Source of the DNA: Bacteroidia bacterium
GTDB lineage: Bacteria; Bacteroidota; Bacteroidia; Bacteroidales; Paludibacteraceae
Length of the DNA: 64,000 bases
Assembly: GCA_009930305.1 (NCBI GenBank)
Contig: RZYM01000003.1
Location: 109,772 to 173,771 of the forward strand
Direction: 5' to 3'
The stretch's first letter is position 1. Each line of letters starts with the position of its first letter. The notes under the pieces were generated by a model, which saw nothing but the letters and a program-made list of their open reading frames with translations, had not been told where the DNA came from and searched no databases. Below are positions 1 to 10,520 of the stretch, piece after piece. The position numbers and the translations under genes are program-made.

Positions 1-972
1 TGTAAAACGATCAGCTTCTGATACATTGGCTAATTTTGCCCAACGTTGTGAACCTAATTTTGTAATTTGTTGTGGAGTACGAATACCAGCTACAACATCT
101 TCGCCTTGAGCATTAATTAAATACTCACCTACGAATTGATCTTCACCGGTTGCTGCATCACGTGAGAAGCAAACACCTGTTGCTGACGTTTCGCCCATGT
201 TTCCGAATACCATGGCTTGTACACTAACTGCTGTACCCCATTCTGCAGGTATTCCTTCCATTTTACGATATAATATGGCACGCTCGTTCATCCAGCTATC
301 AAATACAGCACAGATCGCGCCCCATAATTGCTCATATGCATCTTCCGGGAAATCTTTGCCTGTTTGTTTCTTAACAGCTGCCTTAAAACGTGTAACTAAT
401 TGTTTTAAATCTTCTACGCTTAATTCCGTATCCAACTTAACACCTTTTGCAGATTTTACGCTTTCAATAATTTCTTCAAATGGATCTATGTCTGTTTTAT
501 TTACCGGTTTCATACCTAAAACAACATCACCGAACATTTGAACAAAACGACGATATGAATCCCATACAAAACGAGGATTACCTGTTTTGCGTACCATACC
601 TTCAACTACTTTATCATTCAAACCTAAGTTTAAGATGGTATCCATCATACCAGGCATAGATGCGCGAGCACCTGAACGTACTGAAACTAATAAAGGATTT
701 TCAATGTCACCAAATTTTGATTTCATTAAACCTTCAATATGAGCCACAGCTTTAATAACATCATCTTTAAGAAATGCTACTACTTTGTCCTTACCTATTT
801 CATAATATTCGTTACAAACTTCAGTAGTAATTGTAAAACCCGGAGGTACCGGTACTCCTATTAAATTCATTTCAGCAAGGTTAGCACCTTTACCGCCAAG
901 CAGATTTTTCATATCTGCCTTTCCTTCAGCTTTTCCGTTTCCGAAGATGTAAACGCGTTTTTTGTTATCCAT
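1..972 (-). CDS. ppdK: Pyruvate, phosphate dikinase, N-terminal part (cut by the window edge)
   Basis: Reverse translation of bases 972 to 1 gives one open frame of 324 codons with no stop, so the C-terminal part lies before base 1. The start reads [17 protein letters not shown] and is followed by a [10 protein letters not shown] segment and [17 protein letters not shown], the typical N-terminal ATP-grasp nucleotide-binding domain of PPDK. The segment [16 protein letters not shown] is the conserved substrate-binding loop. The enzyme interconverts pyruvate, ATP and phosphate with phosphoenolpyruvate, AMP and pyrophosphate in the cytoplasm. A TAnnTTTG box at 1032-1039 lies 60 bp before the start. 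The family identification is firm; only the missing end is unknown. Confidence 0.95.
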   Translation of the reverse strand, partial: MDNKKRVYIFGNGKAEGKADMKNLLGGKGANLAEMNLIGVPVPPGFTITTEVCNEYYEIGKDKVVAFLKDDVIKAVAHIEGLMKSKFGDIENPLLVSVRSGARASMPGMMDTILNLGLNDKVVEGMVRKTGNPRFVWDSYRRFVQMFGDVVLGMKPVNKTDIDPFEEIIESVKSAKGVKLDTELSVEDLKQLVTRFKAAVKKQTGKDFPEDAYEQLWGAICAVFDSWMNERAILYRKMEGIPAEWGTAVSVQAMVFGNMGETSATGVCFSRDAATGEDQFVGEYLINAQGEDVVAGIRTPQQITKLGSQRWAKLANVSEADRFT

Positions 973-1031
973 AAACTATTTAAATAAATTATATTATCTA
1001 GATTTTACCAAACATTTGGAATAAGAGGGCG

Positions 1032-1039
1032 CAAAGGTA
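1032..1039 (-). promoter_or_regulatory. -7 promoter box of ppdK (TACCTTTG)
   Basis: The minus strand reads TACCTTTG, a perfect match to the Bacteroidota -7 element TAnnTTTG, 60 bp upstream of the ppdK start and after the 3' end of yggS. No clear -33 TTTG is seen. Confidence 0.6.
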
Positions 1040-1103
1040 GACAATTTTATTGAAATACTAAAGCTAAATATAAAAAATATTCGCACACGTTTGAAATTTG
1101 TTT

Positions 1104-1799
1104 CTATGACAGATTTCCGTACATTCTTTCTCCAAAAATCCCACTACCGACACGAACTATTGTAGAGCCCTCTTCAATCGCTATTTTGTAATCGTGCGTC
1201 ATACCCATTGAAATCTCCGAAAACTTATCATCATTTGCAAAAAAATCGGATTTAAGTTTGGTATAAATTTGCTTAACTTGACGAAATTCTTTACGTATAT
1301 AATCTGTATCAGTTGTAATAGACGCCATGCCCATTACTCCTATTATTGAAACATTACAAAATTCTTTGTAGACATCTGACAATAACATCTGTTTGCATTC
1401 TTCTATATTGAATCCGAACTTAGTTTCTTCAACAGCTACATGGAATTGCAATAAACAAGGTATCACTCTATTTATTTTCTGAGCTTGCTTATTAATTTCC
1501 GATAATAAATGAAATGAATCGACCGATTCTATACATGATACATAAGGTACTATGTACTTCACTTTGTTCGTTTGTAGATGTCCAATAAAATGCCAACGTA
1601 TATCTTTTGGTAAAGTTTGTGCTTTAGGTACGAGTTCTTGTGCGCGACTTTCTCCAAATAAACGCTGACCCACTGAATATGCTGCCTCTATTCTATCATT
1701 AGAATTATACTTAGATACGGCAACTAAACGTACTCCTTTGGGTATTTCATCTATTATACGTTTAATATTCGATTGGATTTCTTGTTGGATTTCGTTCAT
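1104..1799 (-). CDS. yggS: YggS-family pyridoxal phosphate homeostasis protein
   Basis: This 231-residue protein belongs to the COG0325 (YggS/PROSC) family, a single TIM-barrel domain that binds PLP without known catalysis and buffers the free PLP pool. Family landmarks are RLVAVSKYN near the N terminus with the PLP lysine, FGESRAQEL, WHFIGHLQTNK, the long central segment, SMGMTHDYKIAIEEGST and VRVGSGIFGER at the C terminus. Length is normal. Its start overlaps the stop of the upstream DUF721 gene by four bases, so the two are translationally coupled in one operon with recF. Confidence 0.93.
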   Translation of the reverse strand: MNEIQQEIQSNIKRIIDEIPKGVRLVAVSKYNSNDRIEAAYSVGQRLFGESRAQELVPKAQTLPKDIRWHFIGHLQTNKVKYIVPYVSCIESVDSFHLLSEINKQAQKINRVIPCLLQFHVAVEETKFGFNIEECKQMLLSDVYKEFCNVSIIGVMGMASITTDTDYIRKEFRQVKQIYTKLKSDFFANDDKFSEISMGMTHDYKIAIEEGSTIVRVGSGIFGERMYGNLS

Positions 1800-2086
1800 C
1801 TAAATTTTATGTCTTCAATTACATCTGTTCCGACTACATCATTCAACTCTTTTATTAAACGAGTACGCATCAACATAAGTTCATTACGCAAAGCTGAAGA
1901 CGTTAAACTAACATACAAAATTTTATTCTTAATAGACAAATCGCGAGTATAGGAATTAATAGAGGGGCCAAGCACCTGTTTCCAAGATGCAATTAAAGTA
2001 GTTTCATTTATTTTTGACTGTAAACGAAAAACTTTTAAATACTCTTTTAATATGTCACCTATTGGCTGAATATGTTCTTTTCTCAC
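1796..2086 (-). CDS. DUF721 protein (DciA-like)
   Basis: This 96-residue basic protein lies directly downstream of recF, a very common arrangement for DUF721 proteins. Features are the N-terminal IGDILKEYLKVF helix, a central W (IASWKQVLGP) and the KNKILYVSLTSSALRNELMLMR core typical of the family. Some DUF721 members (DciA) load the replicative helicase; others are uncharacterised. That role here is an inference from family and from the recF neighbourhood. It overlaps yggS by four bases and follows recF after eight bases. Confidence 0.85.
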   Translation of the reverse strand: MRKEHIQPIGDILKEYLKVFRLQSKINETTLIASWKQVLGPSINSYTRDLSIKNKILYVSLTSSALRNELMLMRTRLIKELNDVVGTDVIEDIKFR

Positions 2087-2094
2087 GTGCTTGC

Positions 2095-3183
2095 TTATTG
2101 AATTTTTCCAGATTCAACTCTATAAATTTTATAATTACGAACAGTCTCACTTAATAATTTATCCAAATGTTCGCGATTTGTATCTGTAATAAATATTTGA
2201 CCGAATTCGTCTCCTGACACTATTTTAATAATTTGTGTCACTCTTCCGGCATCCAATTTATCAAAAATATCATCCAATAATAATAGTGGAGTTTCGCCTC
2301 CATTAGCTTCTTTCAAAAAGTCAAATTGAGCCAACCTAAGCGATATCACAAAACTTTTTCCTTGTCCTTGCGAACCAACCATTTTAATAGGATAATCTCC
2401 TAAAGTCAGCTCCAATTCGTCTTTATGAATACCTTTTGAAGTATATCCTAAAATAATATCACGACGTCTGCTAAACTCTAACTGTGATTTCAATTCTCCG
2501 TCTTGTAAATGAGATCGATAATTTATTCCTACTTTTTCTTTCTCTTGTGATATTAAATTATAGTATCGATTAAAAATAGGCACAAATTCTTTTATAAAAC
2601 TAAGTCGTTTTTGATATAAATAAACTGCCAGTTCTTCCATTTGTAGTTCGCACACATCATATAAAGAGTCTTCGCTATCTTGACTTTTTAGCAATGTATT
2701 GCGCTGAAGCAGTAATCTATTATAACGCAGTAATTTGTATAAATATTCGCGATCGTATTGCGAAATCACACCATCCATAAATTTTCTGCGTATTTCGCTA
2801 CCGTCAGCAATTAGAGATGCATCCTCAGGTGATACAATAACCAAAGGTACCAAACCTATATGGTCAGACAAACGCTCATATTCTTTACCATTACGTTTAA
2901 AAGACTTCCTCTGCCCTCTTTTTAGTCCAATTCCTATTTCCTCTAAAACACCTGCTCTATCAAAATTACCTTGAACCATCATAAACTGTTCATCGTGCCT
3001 AATATTTTGCAAATCAACAGGAGTTAGACGACTCTTGCAACATGCCAAATAATATATGGCATCCAACAAATTCGTTTTACCTACACCATTGTCACCTATC
3101 AAGCAATTAACACCTTTTTCGAAGTCAATTTCTAACTCGGCAAGGTTCTTGTAATTTAATATTGAAAGATGATTCAAATACAT
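2095..3183 (-). CDS. recF: DNA replication/repair protein RecF
   Basis: The 362-residue ABC-type ATPase has the Walker A motif GDNGVGKTN at about residues 30-38, the signature region GSQGQGKSFVISLRLAQ and the Walker B/D-loop LLLLDDIFDKLDAGR near the C terminus, all typical of RecF. The length matches the family. RecF loads RecA at gapped DNA with RecO and RecR. The gene lies 19 bp after the SPFH gene and 8 bp before the DUF721 gene in a minus-strand run. Confidence 0.96.
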   Translation of the reverse strand: MYLNHLSILNYKNLAELEIDFEKGVNCLIGDNGVGKTNLLDAIYYLACCKSRLTPVDLQNIRHDEQFMMVQGNFDRAGVLEEIGIGLKRGQRKSFKRNGKEYERLSDHIGLVPLVIVSPEDASLIADGSEIRRKFMDGVISQYDREYLYKLLRYNRLLLQRNTLLKSQDSEDSLYDVCELQMEELAVYLYQKRLSFIKEFVPIFNRYYNLISQEKEKVGINYRSHLQDGELKSQLEFSRRRDIILGYTSKGIHKDELELTLGDYPIKMVGSQGQGKSFVISLRLAQFDFLKEANGGETPLLLLDDIFDKLDAGRVTQIIKIVSGDEFGQIFITDTNREHLDKLLSETVRNYKIYRVESGKIQ

Positions 3184-3202
3184 GGATTTCTTTTACCATC
3201 AA

Positions 3203-3946
3203 CTATTTAATTGTAATAAATGGTAATTGAGCTCCTGAAAAATATTGAGGCATTTTACCATCCCATTTGTTTATTGCCATTTCTTGCAATACCATTGGTG
3301 ATAATGATGCTTGTTTTACTTTTTGCGCTTCAGCTTCAAGTTTCATACGTTCTAGGGTAAATTTAGCAGTAAGTGCTCCTTGTTCTGCAATTTTCTTATC
3401 CTCAATTGCTTTATTGAAATCATCACTAAAATCATGATTAGTGATTAGTAAACTTTTTACCTTAATACCGCTACCTGCTACTTGATTTGCGAATGTAGAA
3501 TTAATTCTATTTGAAATCTCAGCACGTTTTTCAACGAATGTTTCGATTGGATACTCGGCTATCACAGCATTAATTTTTTCAGATAATGTCGGACGAATCA
3601 AGGTGTTTTCTATATCCATTCCATAAGTTTGAAATATTTTATCAACTTGTTTTGCATCCAAAGAATATACTAAACTTACATCAACTGCAATTGTTTGTAT
3701 GTCACTTGATGAAACTTCTGTATGAAGTGATAGATTATGGTCGCGTATTGACAGCTTCTTTACCTCATCAACAAAAGGAACTTTTGCATTCAAACCTTCG
3801 TCAGCTATTGTTGTAAGACGTCCAAAACGTAATATAACTCCCCTTTCACCGGTGTCAATTGTATAAAAACTTGAGGCAGTTAAAATAATTAGTATTATAA
3901 CTGAAACAGCAATTAATACGTACTTGATAATGTCTTTTTGTGCCAT
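3203..3946 (-). CDS. SPFH/prohibitin (HflC-like) membrane protein
   Basis: The 247-residue form starts MAQKDIIKYVLIAVSV, giving an N-terminal membrane anchor (about residues 7-27) followed by an SPFH/band-7 domain (DTGERGVILRFGRLTTIADEG, then a long coiled segment ending KIAEQGALTAKFTLERMKLEAEAQK). SPFH proteins form large membrane-associated oligomers often linked to FtsH-type proteolysis; the partner here is unknown. A longer frame extends upstream to 4048, but a TAAATTTG promoter box at 3992-3999 lies inside that extension, so I chose the start at 3946. It is the first gene of the recF run. Confidence 0.88.
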   Translation of the reverse strand: MAQKDIIKYVLIAVSVIILIILTASSFYTIDTGERGVILRFGRLTTIADEGLNAKVPFVDEVKKLSIRDHNLSLHTEVSSSDIQTIAVDVSLVYSLDAKQVDKIFQTYGMDIENTLIRPTLSEKINAVIAEYPIETFVEKRAEISNRINSTFANQVAGSGIKVKSLLITNHDFSDDFNKAIEDKKIAEQGALTAKFTLERMKLEAEAQKVKQASLSPMVLQEMAINKWDGKMPQYFSGAQLPFITIK

Positions 3947-3991
3947 GGTGTTTTGTTGTTGATAAATCATAATTATTATAATATTAGTTGG

Positions 3992-3999
3992 CAAATTTA
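3992..3999 (-). promoter_or_regulatory. -7 promoter box of the SPFH-recF run (TAAATTTG)
   Basis: The minus strand reads TAAATTTG, matching TAnnTTTG, 46 bases before the chosen start of the SPFH gene. Its position argues against the longer upstream start. Confidence 0.5.
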
Positions 4000-4094
4000 C
4001 AAAAAATACTTGATACTTTAATGTACATAAAACAAAATAGAGCATCAAGATTTAATCATCAGCTAAACAAGGCATAAAAACGACAAAAAAAATG

Positions 4095-4102
4095 TACCTT
4101 TG
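4095..4102 (+). promoter_or_regulatory. -7 promoter box of leuS (TACCTTTG)
   Basis: TACCTTTG matches the Bacteroidota -7 consensus and lies 58 bases before the leuS ATG. The divergent SPFH promoter is about 100 bases away. Confidence 0.6.
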
Positions 4103-4160
4103 CAGCCTATAATTAAAATTTCTGTTTATATCAGAGTAAATTTAGTCTATACAGAGCATT

Positions 4161-6917
4161 ATGGAGTATAATTTTAAAGAAATTGAACAAAAATGGCAAT
4201 CATATTGGAAAAACAATGCCATTTATCATGTTGAAATCGACAACAATCGTCCTAAATATTATGTTTTAGATATGTTCCCTTACCCATCGGGTGCGGGCTT
4301 ACATGTAGGGCATCCACTTGGATACATTGCTTCAGACATATTTAGTAGATATAAACGCTTACAAGGATTTAATGTTTTGCATCCAATGGGATATGATGCT
4401 TATGGATTACCTGCAGAACAATATGCTATTCAGACGGGACAACATCCGGAAATCACGACTTTTAATAATATTAATCGCTACAGAGAACAAATGGACAAAA
4501 TCGGTTTCTGTTACGATTGGAAAAGAGAAGTCCGTACTTGTGATCCGGAATACTATAAATGGACACAATGGGCTTTTATTCAGATGTTTGACCATTGGTA
4601 TAATAAAAAAGAAGATATAGCACGTCCTATTTCTCAATTAATAGAAATATTTAATGAGCAAGGAAATGCACAAGTTACAGCTGCATCAGCAGATACCACT
4701 ATCTTCACAGCCGACGAATGGAAGAATATGGGCGAAAAGAAGCAACGCGATATCTTAATGAATTACCGCATCGCTTACAAAGCCGATACCATGGTAAATT
4801 GGTGCCCTAAATTAGGTACTGTATTAGCAAATGACGAAGTAAGTGAAGGGCTTTCGATAAGAGGCGGATATCCTGTTGAACAAAAAGTAATGAGTCAATG
4901 GTGTTTGCGTGTATCTGCATATGCTCAACGTCTATTAGATGGCTTGGATAAAATTGATTGGACAGAATCTCTTAAAGAAACGCAACGTAATTGGATTGGT
5001 AGAAGTGAAGGTGCCGAAATGAAATTCAAGATTGCGAATTCTGACAAATATATGAACGTGTTTACCACACGTGCCGACACCACATTCGGTGTTACTTTTA
5101 TGGTTTTAGCTCCTGAAAGTGAATATGTAGCAGAAGTTACTACTGACGAGCAAAAAAATGCTGTGAATGAATACATTGATGCTGTTAAGCGTCGCACAGA
5201 GCGCGAACGTATCGCAGACAAAAAGGTTACAGGGGTATTCTCAGGAGCCTATGCAATTAATCCTTTTACAAATGAGCAAATACCTATCTTTATTTCCGAC
5301 TATGTTTTAGCAGGTTATGGAACAGGTGCCATTATGGCTGTACCGGCGCACGATAGTCGAGACTATGCATTTGCAAAACACTTTAATTTGCCTATAATCC
5401 CTTTGATTGAAGGTTGCGATGTAAGTAAAGAAAGTTATGATGCAAAAGAAGGTATCATGATGAATTCAGGATTTATGACAGGACTTTCTGTAAAAGATGC
5501 AATAACAACAGCAAAAAAATATATCACAGAAAAAGGTATTGGTAAAGTAAAAATCAACTACCGTTTACGTGATGCTATATTTAGTCGTCAGCGTTATTGG
5601 GGCGAGCCATTCCCTATTTATTATAAGGATGGACAACCATACACATTAGACGAAACTTGTTTGCCTCTTGAATTACCTGAGATTGACAAGTATCTTCCTA
5701 CCGAAACCGGTGAACCTCCACTAGGTCGTGCTAAAAATTGGCAAACAAAAGATGGTTATCCTTTGGAGTTGAACACAATGCCAGGTTTTGCTGGTTCATC
5801 AGCATACTATCTGCGATACATGGATCCTCACAACGATAAAGCATTGGTTAACAAGGATGTAAACTTATATTGGAAAAATGTTGATTTGTATATCGGAGGT
5901 ACAGAACATGCAACAGGACATCTTATATACAGCCGTTTCTGGAATAAATTTTTATTCGATTTGGGTTTAATATGTAAAGATGAACCATTCGAAAAATTAA
6001 TTAATCAGGGGATGATACAAGGACGTTCTAATTTTGTATATCGCATAATCGGAACAAACAAATATGTATCATATAATCTGAAAGATAAATACGAAACTCA
6101 AGGGATACATGTAAATGTAAACATAGTTTCAAATGATATACTTGATATCGAAGCATTTAAAAACTGGATGCCAGAGTACAAGGATGCGGAATTTGTTTTA
6201 GAAGACGGCAAATACATTTGCGGTTGGGCTGTAGAAAAAATGAGCAAATCAATGTTCAATGTTGTAAATCCTGATGATATTATAAAAAAGTATGGTGCCG
6301 ATACTTTACGTTTATATGAAATGTTTTTAGGACCACTAGAGCAATCTAAACCATGGGATACAAATGGTATTGATGGAGTCCATAGATTTCTGAAGAAATT
6401 CTGGGGATTATTCTTCAATGGTGAATCTGTAGCTATAAGTGATGTTGAACCTACTGCAGAAGAGCTGAAATCATTGCATAAAACAATTAAGAAGATTACA
6501 TCTGATATAGAACATTTCTCATATAATACTTCTGTATCGGCATTTATGATTTGCGTCAATGAGTTATCACAAATGAAATGCAATAAGAGAATGATTCTCG
6601 AACCGCTTACCATACTTATTGCTCCATTTGCTCCACATATAGCAGAAGAAATGTACTCTATGCTTGGACATAAGACAAGTGTGTGTGATGCAAAATATCC
6701 CGAATATGATGATAAGTTTTTGATTGAATCAAAGGTCAAATACCCTATCTCATTTAACGGGAAAGTTCGTTTTACCATAGAATTACCAGCTGACACAGAT
6801 AAAGCAGAAGTTGAAAGAATCGCATTATCTGATAGTCAAACAGAAAAATATACCGAAGGTAAAACTCCTAAAAAAGTAATCGTTGTTTCGGGAAAAATTG
6901 TCAATATAGTGTTATAA
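4161..6917 (+). CDS. leuS: Leucyl-tRNA synthetase
   Basis: This 918-residue class I aminoacyl-tRNA synthetase has the HIGH-type motif as [10 protein letters not shown] at about residue 48, the CP1 editing domain ([18 protein letters not shown], with the [12 protein letters not shown] segment) and the KMSKS motif as [10 protein letters not shown] at about residue 695, then an anticodon-binding domain. It charges tRNA-Leu and edits mischarged products. It is somewhat longer than the E. coli enzyme because of an insertion before the editing domain (about residues 150-200), which I believe is usual in Bacteroidota. The polysaccharide genes start only 14 bp downstream. Confidence 0.98.
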   Translation: MEYNFKEIEQKWQSYWKNNAIYHVEIDNNRPKYYVLDMFPYPSGAGLHVGHPLGYIASDIFSRYKRLQGFNVLHPMGYDAYGLPAEQYAIQTGQHPEITTFNNINRYREQMDKIGFCYDWKREVRTCDPEYYKWTQWAFIQMFDHWYNKKEDIARPISQLIEIFNEQGNAQVTAASADTTIFTADEWKNMGEKKQRDILMNYRIAYKADTMVNWCPKLGTVLANDEVSEGLSIRGGYPVEQKVMSQWCLRVSAYAQRLLDGLDKIDWTESLKETQRNWIGRSEGAEMKFKIANSDKYMNVFTTRADTTFGVTFMVLAPESEYVAEVTTDEQKNAVNEYIDAVKRRTERERIADKKVTGVFSGAYAINPFTNEQIPIFISDYVLAGYGTGAIMAVPAHDSRDYAFAKHFNLPIIPLIEGCDVSKESYDAKEGIMMNSGFMTGLSVKDAITTAKKYITEKGIGKVKINYRLRDAIFSRQRYWGEPFPIYYKDGQPYTLDETCLPLELPEIDKYLPTETGEPPLGRAKNWQTKDGYPLELNTMPGFAGSSAYYLRYMDPHNDKALVNKDVNLYWKNVDLYIGGTEHATGHLIYSRFWNKFLFDLGLICKDEPFEKLINQGMIQGRSNFVYRIIGTNKYVSYNLKDKYETQGIHVNVNIVSNDILDIEAFKNWMPEYKDAEFVLEDGKYICGWAVEKMSKSMFNVVNPDDIIKKYGADTLRLYEMFLGPLEQSKPWDTNGIDGVHRFLKKFWGLFFNGESVAISDVEPTAEELKSLHKTIKKITSDIEHFSYNTSVSAFMICVNELSQMKCNKRMILEPLTILIAPFAPHIAEEMYSMLGHKTSVCDAKYPEYDDKFLIESKVKYPISFNGKVRFTIELPADTDKAEVERIALSDSQTEKYTEGKTPKKVIVVSGKIVNIVL

Positions 6918-6931
6918 AAGGCTTTGCCAAT

Positions 6932-8374
6932 ATGAGCGACAATTTAAAAGAAAAAATGATAGGTGCTCTAACTTGGAGTTCAATTGATAGAATTGGACAA
7001 CAAGGAGTACAATTTATAATTGGAATTGTATTAGCTCGATTATTGTGTCCTGCCGATTATGGATTAATCGGTATGGTTATGATTTTTGCTCAATTTGCTT
7101 ATGCTATGGTCGAAAGTGGCCTGGGAGCTGCGCTTGTGCGTACTAAAGACCTAACTGAAACTCATTGTAACACAGTATTTTATACAAACTTAGGCATCTC
7201 TGTTTTTTTGTATGCAATACTATTTTTTTGCGCTCCATTAATTGCCGTTTTTTTTAACCAGCCTGCATTAACAGCCATTTCTCGTGTAACATTTATGGCT
7301 ATACTTTTTAATGCAATGTACCTCGTACCTTTTAATTTGGCTGGTCGCGAGTTAGATTACAAAACAGTTACTAAGGTAAATCTCAGCAGCACTCTTATAG
7401 CCGGTACGGCAGGTATCACGATGGCACTTTGCGATATGGGAGTATGGGCACTTGTTGTACAACAAACCGGTTATCATTTTGTAAGAATGTTATGCTTTCA
7501 TAAATGGACGCAGTGGAAACCGAAATTGCTCTTTTCTTTTAATATATTGCGCGGATATTTCAAATTTAGCGCACACATGCTTGGTACTTCTTTACTTACA
7601 GTTATTTTTAATAATATATACACGTTTTTGATAGGTAAATTTTACTCAATTAATCAAGTAGGATATTATACTCAGGGATATAAATTCAGCGATAGTGTAA
7701 ATTTTACATTTCTATCAATATTAGGAACTAGCTACAATCTTTTTGCAAAGATTCAGCATCAACAAGAAAGAATAAAACGCATACTTGGAGAATTGGTGAA
7801 ATATACCTCTATAATTACAATCCCTATCACAATGTTTTTGATAGCAAGTGCCAAGCCTTTGTTTTTTGTATTATTTGGAACAAAATGGCTTGATTCCGTT
7901 CCCTTTTTTCAACTAATATGCGCCGCGAATTTATTTGCTCCTATATATCAAATAAACATACACTCACTTAATTCGATGGGAAAATCGCACATAACATTTC
8001 GTATGGAATTATTTAAACGCGTGCTTATTTTAACATCCATATTAACATGCTTCACTTATGGCATAAATACTATGTTATACGGATACATCTTGTCTTGCTG
8101 GATTGCATTTATTTGTTCAGTATTGTGCGTATACAAATTTGTAGGAAACAATGGTAAACAACAATTTACGCAGGTATTACCGGGTATAATTATAGGATTG
8201 GCAGTAGCACTGCTGGTAATCGGCACTCGCTTTATATCAAACAATTTATACTTAACGCTGACATTACAAGTATTATTTACCTTTGCCTTATATATTATAA
8301 TTATCAGAGTGTTTTTCAAAGATCTGTTTTTGAGGCTTATAGCTTACGTAAAAACAAAAAAAATTAAACTTTAA
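6932..8374 (+). CDS. Oligosaccharide flippase (MATE/Wzx-like)
   Basis: The 480-residue integral membrane protein has about 12-14 hydrophobic segments. Its N terminus, MIGALTWSSIDRIGQQGVQFIIGIVLARLL, is characteristic of the lipopolysaccharide biosynthesis/polysaccharide flippase family (MOP superfamily, WzxC-like). Such proteins move lipid-linked sugar units across the inner membrane. Three glycosyltransferase genes lie nearby, the next one starting at the last base of this stop codon. The substrate cannot be read from the sequence. Confidence 0.9.
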   Translation: MSDNLKEKMIGALTWSSIDRIGQQGVQFIIGIVLARLLCPADYGLIGMVMIFAQFAYAMVESGLGAALVRTKDLTETHCNTVFYTNLGISVFLYAILFFCAPLIAVFFNQPALTAISRVTFMAILFNAMYLVPFNLAGRELDYKTVTKVNLSSTLIAGTAGITMALCDMGVWALVVQQTGYHFVRMLCFHKWTQWKPKLLFSFNILRGYFKFSAHMLGTSLLTVIFNNIYTFLIGKFYSINQVGYYTQGYKFSDSVNFTFLSILGTSYNLFAKIQHQQERIKRILGELVKYTSIITIPITMFLIASAKPLFFVLFGTKWLDSVPFFQLICAANLFAPIYQINIHSLNSMGKSHITFRMELFKRVLILTSILTCFTYGINTMLYGYILSCWIAFICSVLCVYKFVGNNGKQQFTQVLPGIIIGLAVALLVIGTRFISNNLYLTLTLQVLFTFALYIIIIRVFFKDLFLRLIAYVKTKKIKL

Positions 8375-9579
8375 TGACGAATCGCACATTATATTTATTT
8401 ACCGATTCGTGGCCTTACGGAAATAGTGAAAGTTTTTTGCAAGACGAGTCTCATTTCCTTAGTAAAACATTTTCTGTTGTAAGAGTTATTCCTTTACATA
8501 AAGATAATGGAATAATGCGCAACATTCCAGCAAACTTTGTTGTAATGAAAAGTCTTCTTAATGAAGATCCTAAGCATAAAATCGCATTGTTGAAATCAGG
8601 AGTTTTCAATTCGTCTCCATTGTTTTTCGCTTTTAAATTATTTTTTAAAGAAAAAGCATATAAAAGCAGAAAACGCATTTGGAATTTTGTAACCTCGCTA
8701 CTGGTATTTCGCAGCGCATACAAATCGTTTAAATTGCTTCCTTCAAGCAACGATTTACTTTATTTTTATTGGGGAGACAAATCAATAAACATCCTACCCT
8801 TTTTAAAACAAAAATTTAAAACCAAAGCTATAGCTCGATTTCACGGATCTGATTTATACGAAGAAGTTAAAGGCGGATACATTCCTTTTAGAAAACGGGT
8901 TTTACCTTATTTAGATATGGCAGCTCCAATATCTGAATACGGACATCAATATTTGAAAAAATATGGATTTCTATGCCCAAACCGCATAGAAACATCGCGT
9001 CTTGGGGTTCTTGACAATGGTCTGAATCCAACTGCATCAAACGATAATACACTTAATTTACTCACTTGTTCAAACATAATTAAAATTAAACGCTTGTCGT
9101 TACTGCTCGAAGCTGTAATGTATTTGCCGTTTAATGTTAAATGGACACATATAGGTAGCGGACCATTACTTAAGGATTTAAAAGAACAATCGAAGCAATG
9201 TCCTGACAATATTAAAATCAATTGGATGGGGCAACAAAATCACGAATTTGTTATGCAACTATACGCCAAACAGCATTTTGATATCTTTGTTAATGTTAGC
9301 GAAACAGAAGGCATTCCCGTTTCTATTATGGAAGCATTGTCGTTTGGTATTCCGGTTTTAGCTACAAAAGTTGGTGGTGTTGCAGAAATTATTGATGAGA
9401 ATGTGGGGTATTTGGTATCAAAAGACATTAAATCTGATGAGTTAGCATCACTGCTTACTAATTTTTATGCAAACAAAGCAAACGCAGAACTACGAAACAA
9501 TGCCAGAAAAAGATTTGAAACAATGTGTGATGCCAACGAAAATTATTCACATTTTTGTTCAACGATAGAGAATTTATAA
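8374..9579 (+). CDS. Glycosyltransferase family 4 (GT-B)
   Basis: The 401-residue protein has a GT-B layout: N-terminal acceptor domain with RFHGSDLYEE and a C-terminal donor domain containing the GT4 signature (SETEGIPVSIMEALSFGIPV, then ATKVGGVAEII). The motif E-x7-E fits a retaining glycosyltransferase using a nucleotide sugar. It overlaps the flippase by one base (TAATG), so coupling is expected. The sugar and acceptor are unknown. Confidence 0.88.
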   Translation: MTNRTLYLFTDSWPYGNSESFLQDESHFLSKTFSVVRVIPLHKDNGIMRNIPANFVVMKSLLNEDPKHKIALLKSGVFNSSPLFFAFKLFFKEKAYKSRKRIWNFVTSLLVFRSAYKSFKLLPSSNDLLYFYWGDKSINILPFLKQKFKTKAIARFHGSDLYEEVKGGYIPFRKRVLPYLDMAAPISEYGHQYLKKYGFLCPNRIETSRLGVLDNGLNPTASNDNTLNLLTCSNIIKIKRLSLLLEAVMYLPFNVKWTHIGSGPLLKDLKEQSKQCPDNIKINWMGQQNHEFVMQLYAKQHFDIFVNVSETEGIPVSIMEALSFGIPVLATKVGGVAEIIDENVGYLVSKDIKSDELASLLTNFYANKANAELRNNARKRFETMCDANENYSHFCSTIENL

Positions 9580-9581
9580 CC

Positions 9582-10520
9582 ATGGATTTACGCATATCCA
9601 TACTTATACCTACCTACAATCAGCCCTTATATATTAAGAGATCTGTTGACAGTGCATTAGCTCAAGATTATCCTAATATAGAAGTAATTGTATCTGACGA
9701 CAGTTCGTCTGACGATACAAAAAATATTCTTAAAGAAATAACAGACAAGCGTTTTATATACATTCGCAACAATCCGCGATTAGGACGTGTAGCAAATTAT
9801 AAAACTTGCTTATATAAATACAGCACAGGCTCGTGGGCATTAAATCTTGATGGAGATGACTATTTAACAGATTCCCATTTTATATCTGATGCAGTAAATT
9901 TAATTAAAAGCTACAATGATAAAAATTTAGTTTTTGTTCAGGCAGGAGGTTATTTGATTGATATAGATGGGAACAAAAAGGGCCAAAGAATGCCCGAAAT
10001 CAAAACTGAACATTGTATAGTAAGTGGCAAGCAATATATTTACGATTTTGCTAAAAAACGTAGATTCTTGCATCTTACAAGTTTATATAATACAGCCACT
10101 GCTAAAAACATTGATTTTTATAGATATGATATTTTATCTACCGACTTAGAATCATTCTTACGCCTTGCTTTGCTAGGTAATGTGGCATTACTTAATAAAA
10201 ATGTTGGAGTATGGTTTCAACATGGCAAAAATACATCGTCATCTTCATCAATAAAGAAAAAATTAGAAAACACGCTATGGATAGATTCTGTTCGCAACTT
10301 TGCTTTACAAACAAAAACGCTGACAAAATTTAAAGCAAACATTTGGTGTTATATTGTAAAGCAACAGGAATTAACAGGCTACTTTATGGTTGAAATAAGC
10401 GGAAGTAAAAACAGACTGAAAACACTATGGTGGATTTTTGTTCACTATCCGGCTACTTTTTTCTTCCCTGTTTTTGTAAAAAAACTAATCGACTATAATT
10501 TCAGACAATTGCTCGGTTAA
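9582..10520 (+). CDS. Glycosyltransferase family 2 (GT-A)
   Basis: From MDLRISILIPTYNQP the protein has 312 residues. It has the GT2 N-terminal fold: ISILIPTYNQ, VIVSDDSSSDDT and NLDGDDYL as the metal-binding DxD motif at about residue 88. I chose the start at 9582, just after the previous stop; a start at 9555 would overlap that gene and adds nothing conserved. Its last 36 bases overlap the convergent gene on the other strand. Confidence 0.87.
   Translation: MDLRISILIPTYNQPLYIKRSVDSALAQDYPNIEVIVSDDSSSDDTKNILKEITDKRFIYIRNNPRLGRVANYKTCLYKYSTGSWALNLDGDDYLTDSHFISDAVNLIKSYNDKNLVFVQAGGYLIDIDGNKKGQRMPEIKTEHCIVSGKQYIYDFAKKRRFLHLTSLYNTATAKNIDFYRYDILSTDLESFLRLALLGNVALLNKNVGVWFQHGKNTSSSSSIKKKLENTLWIDSVRNFALQTKTLTKFKANIWCYIVKQQELTGYFMVEISGSKNRLKTLWWIFVHYPATFFFPVFVKKLIDYNFRQLLG

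Noticed and set aside
6098..6796. Long open frame antisense to leuS.
   Set aside because: It lies entirely within the strongly conserved leuS coding sequence and its translation shows no recognisable domain.
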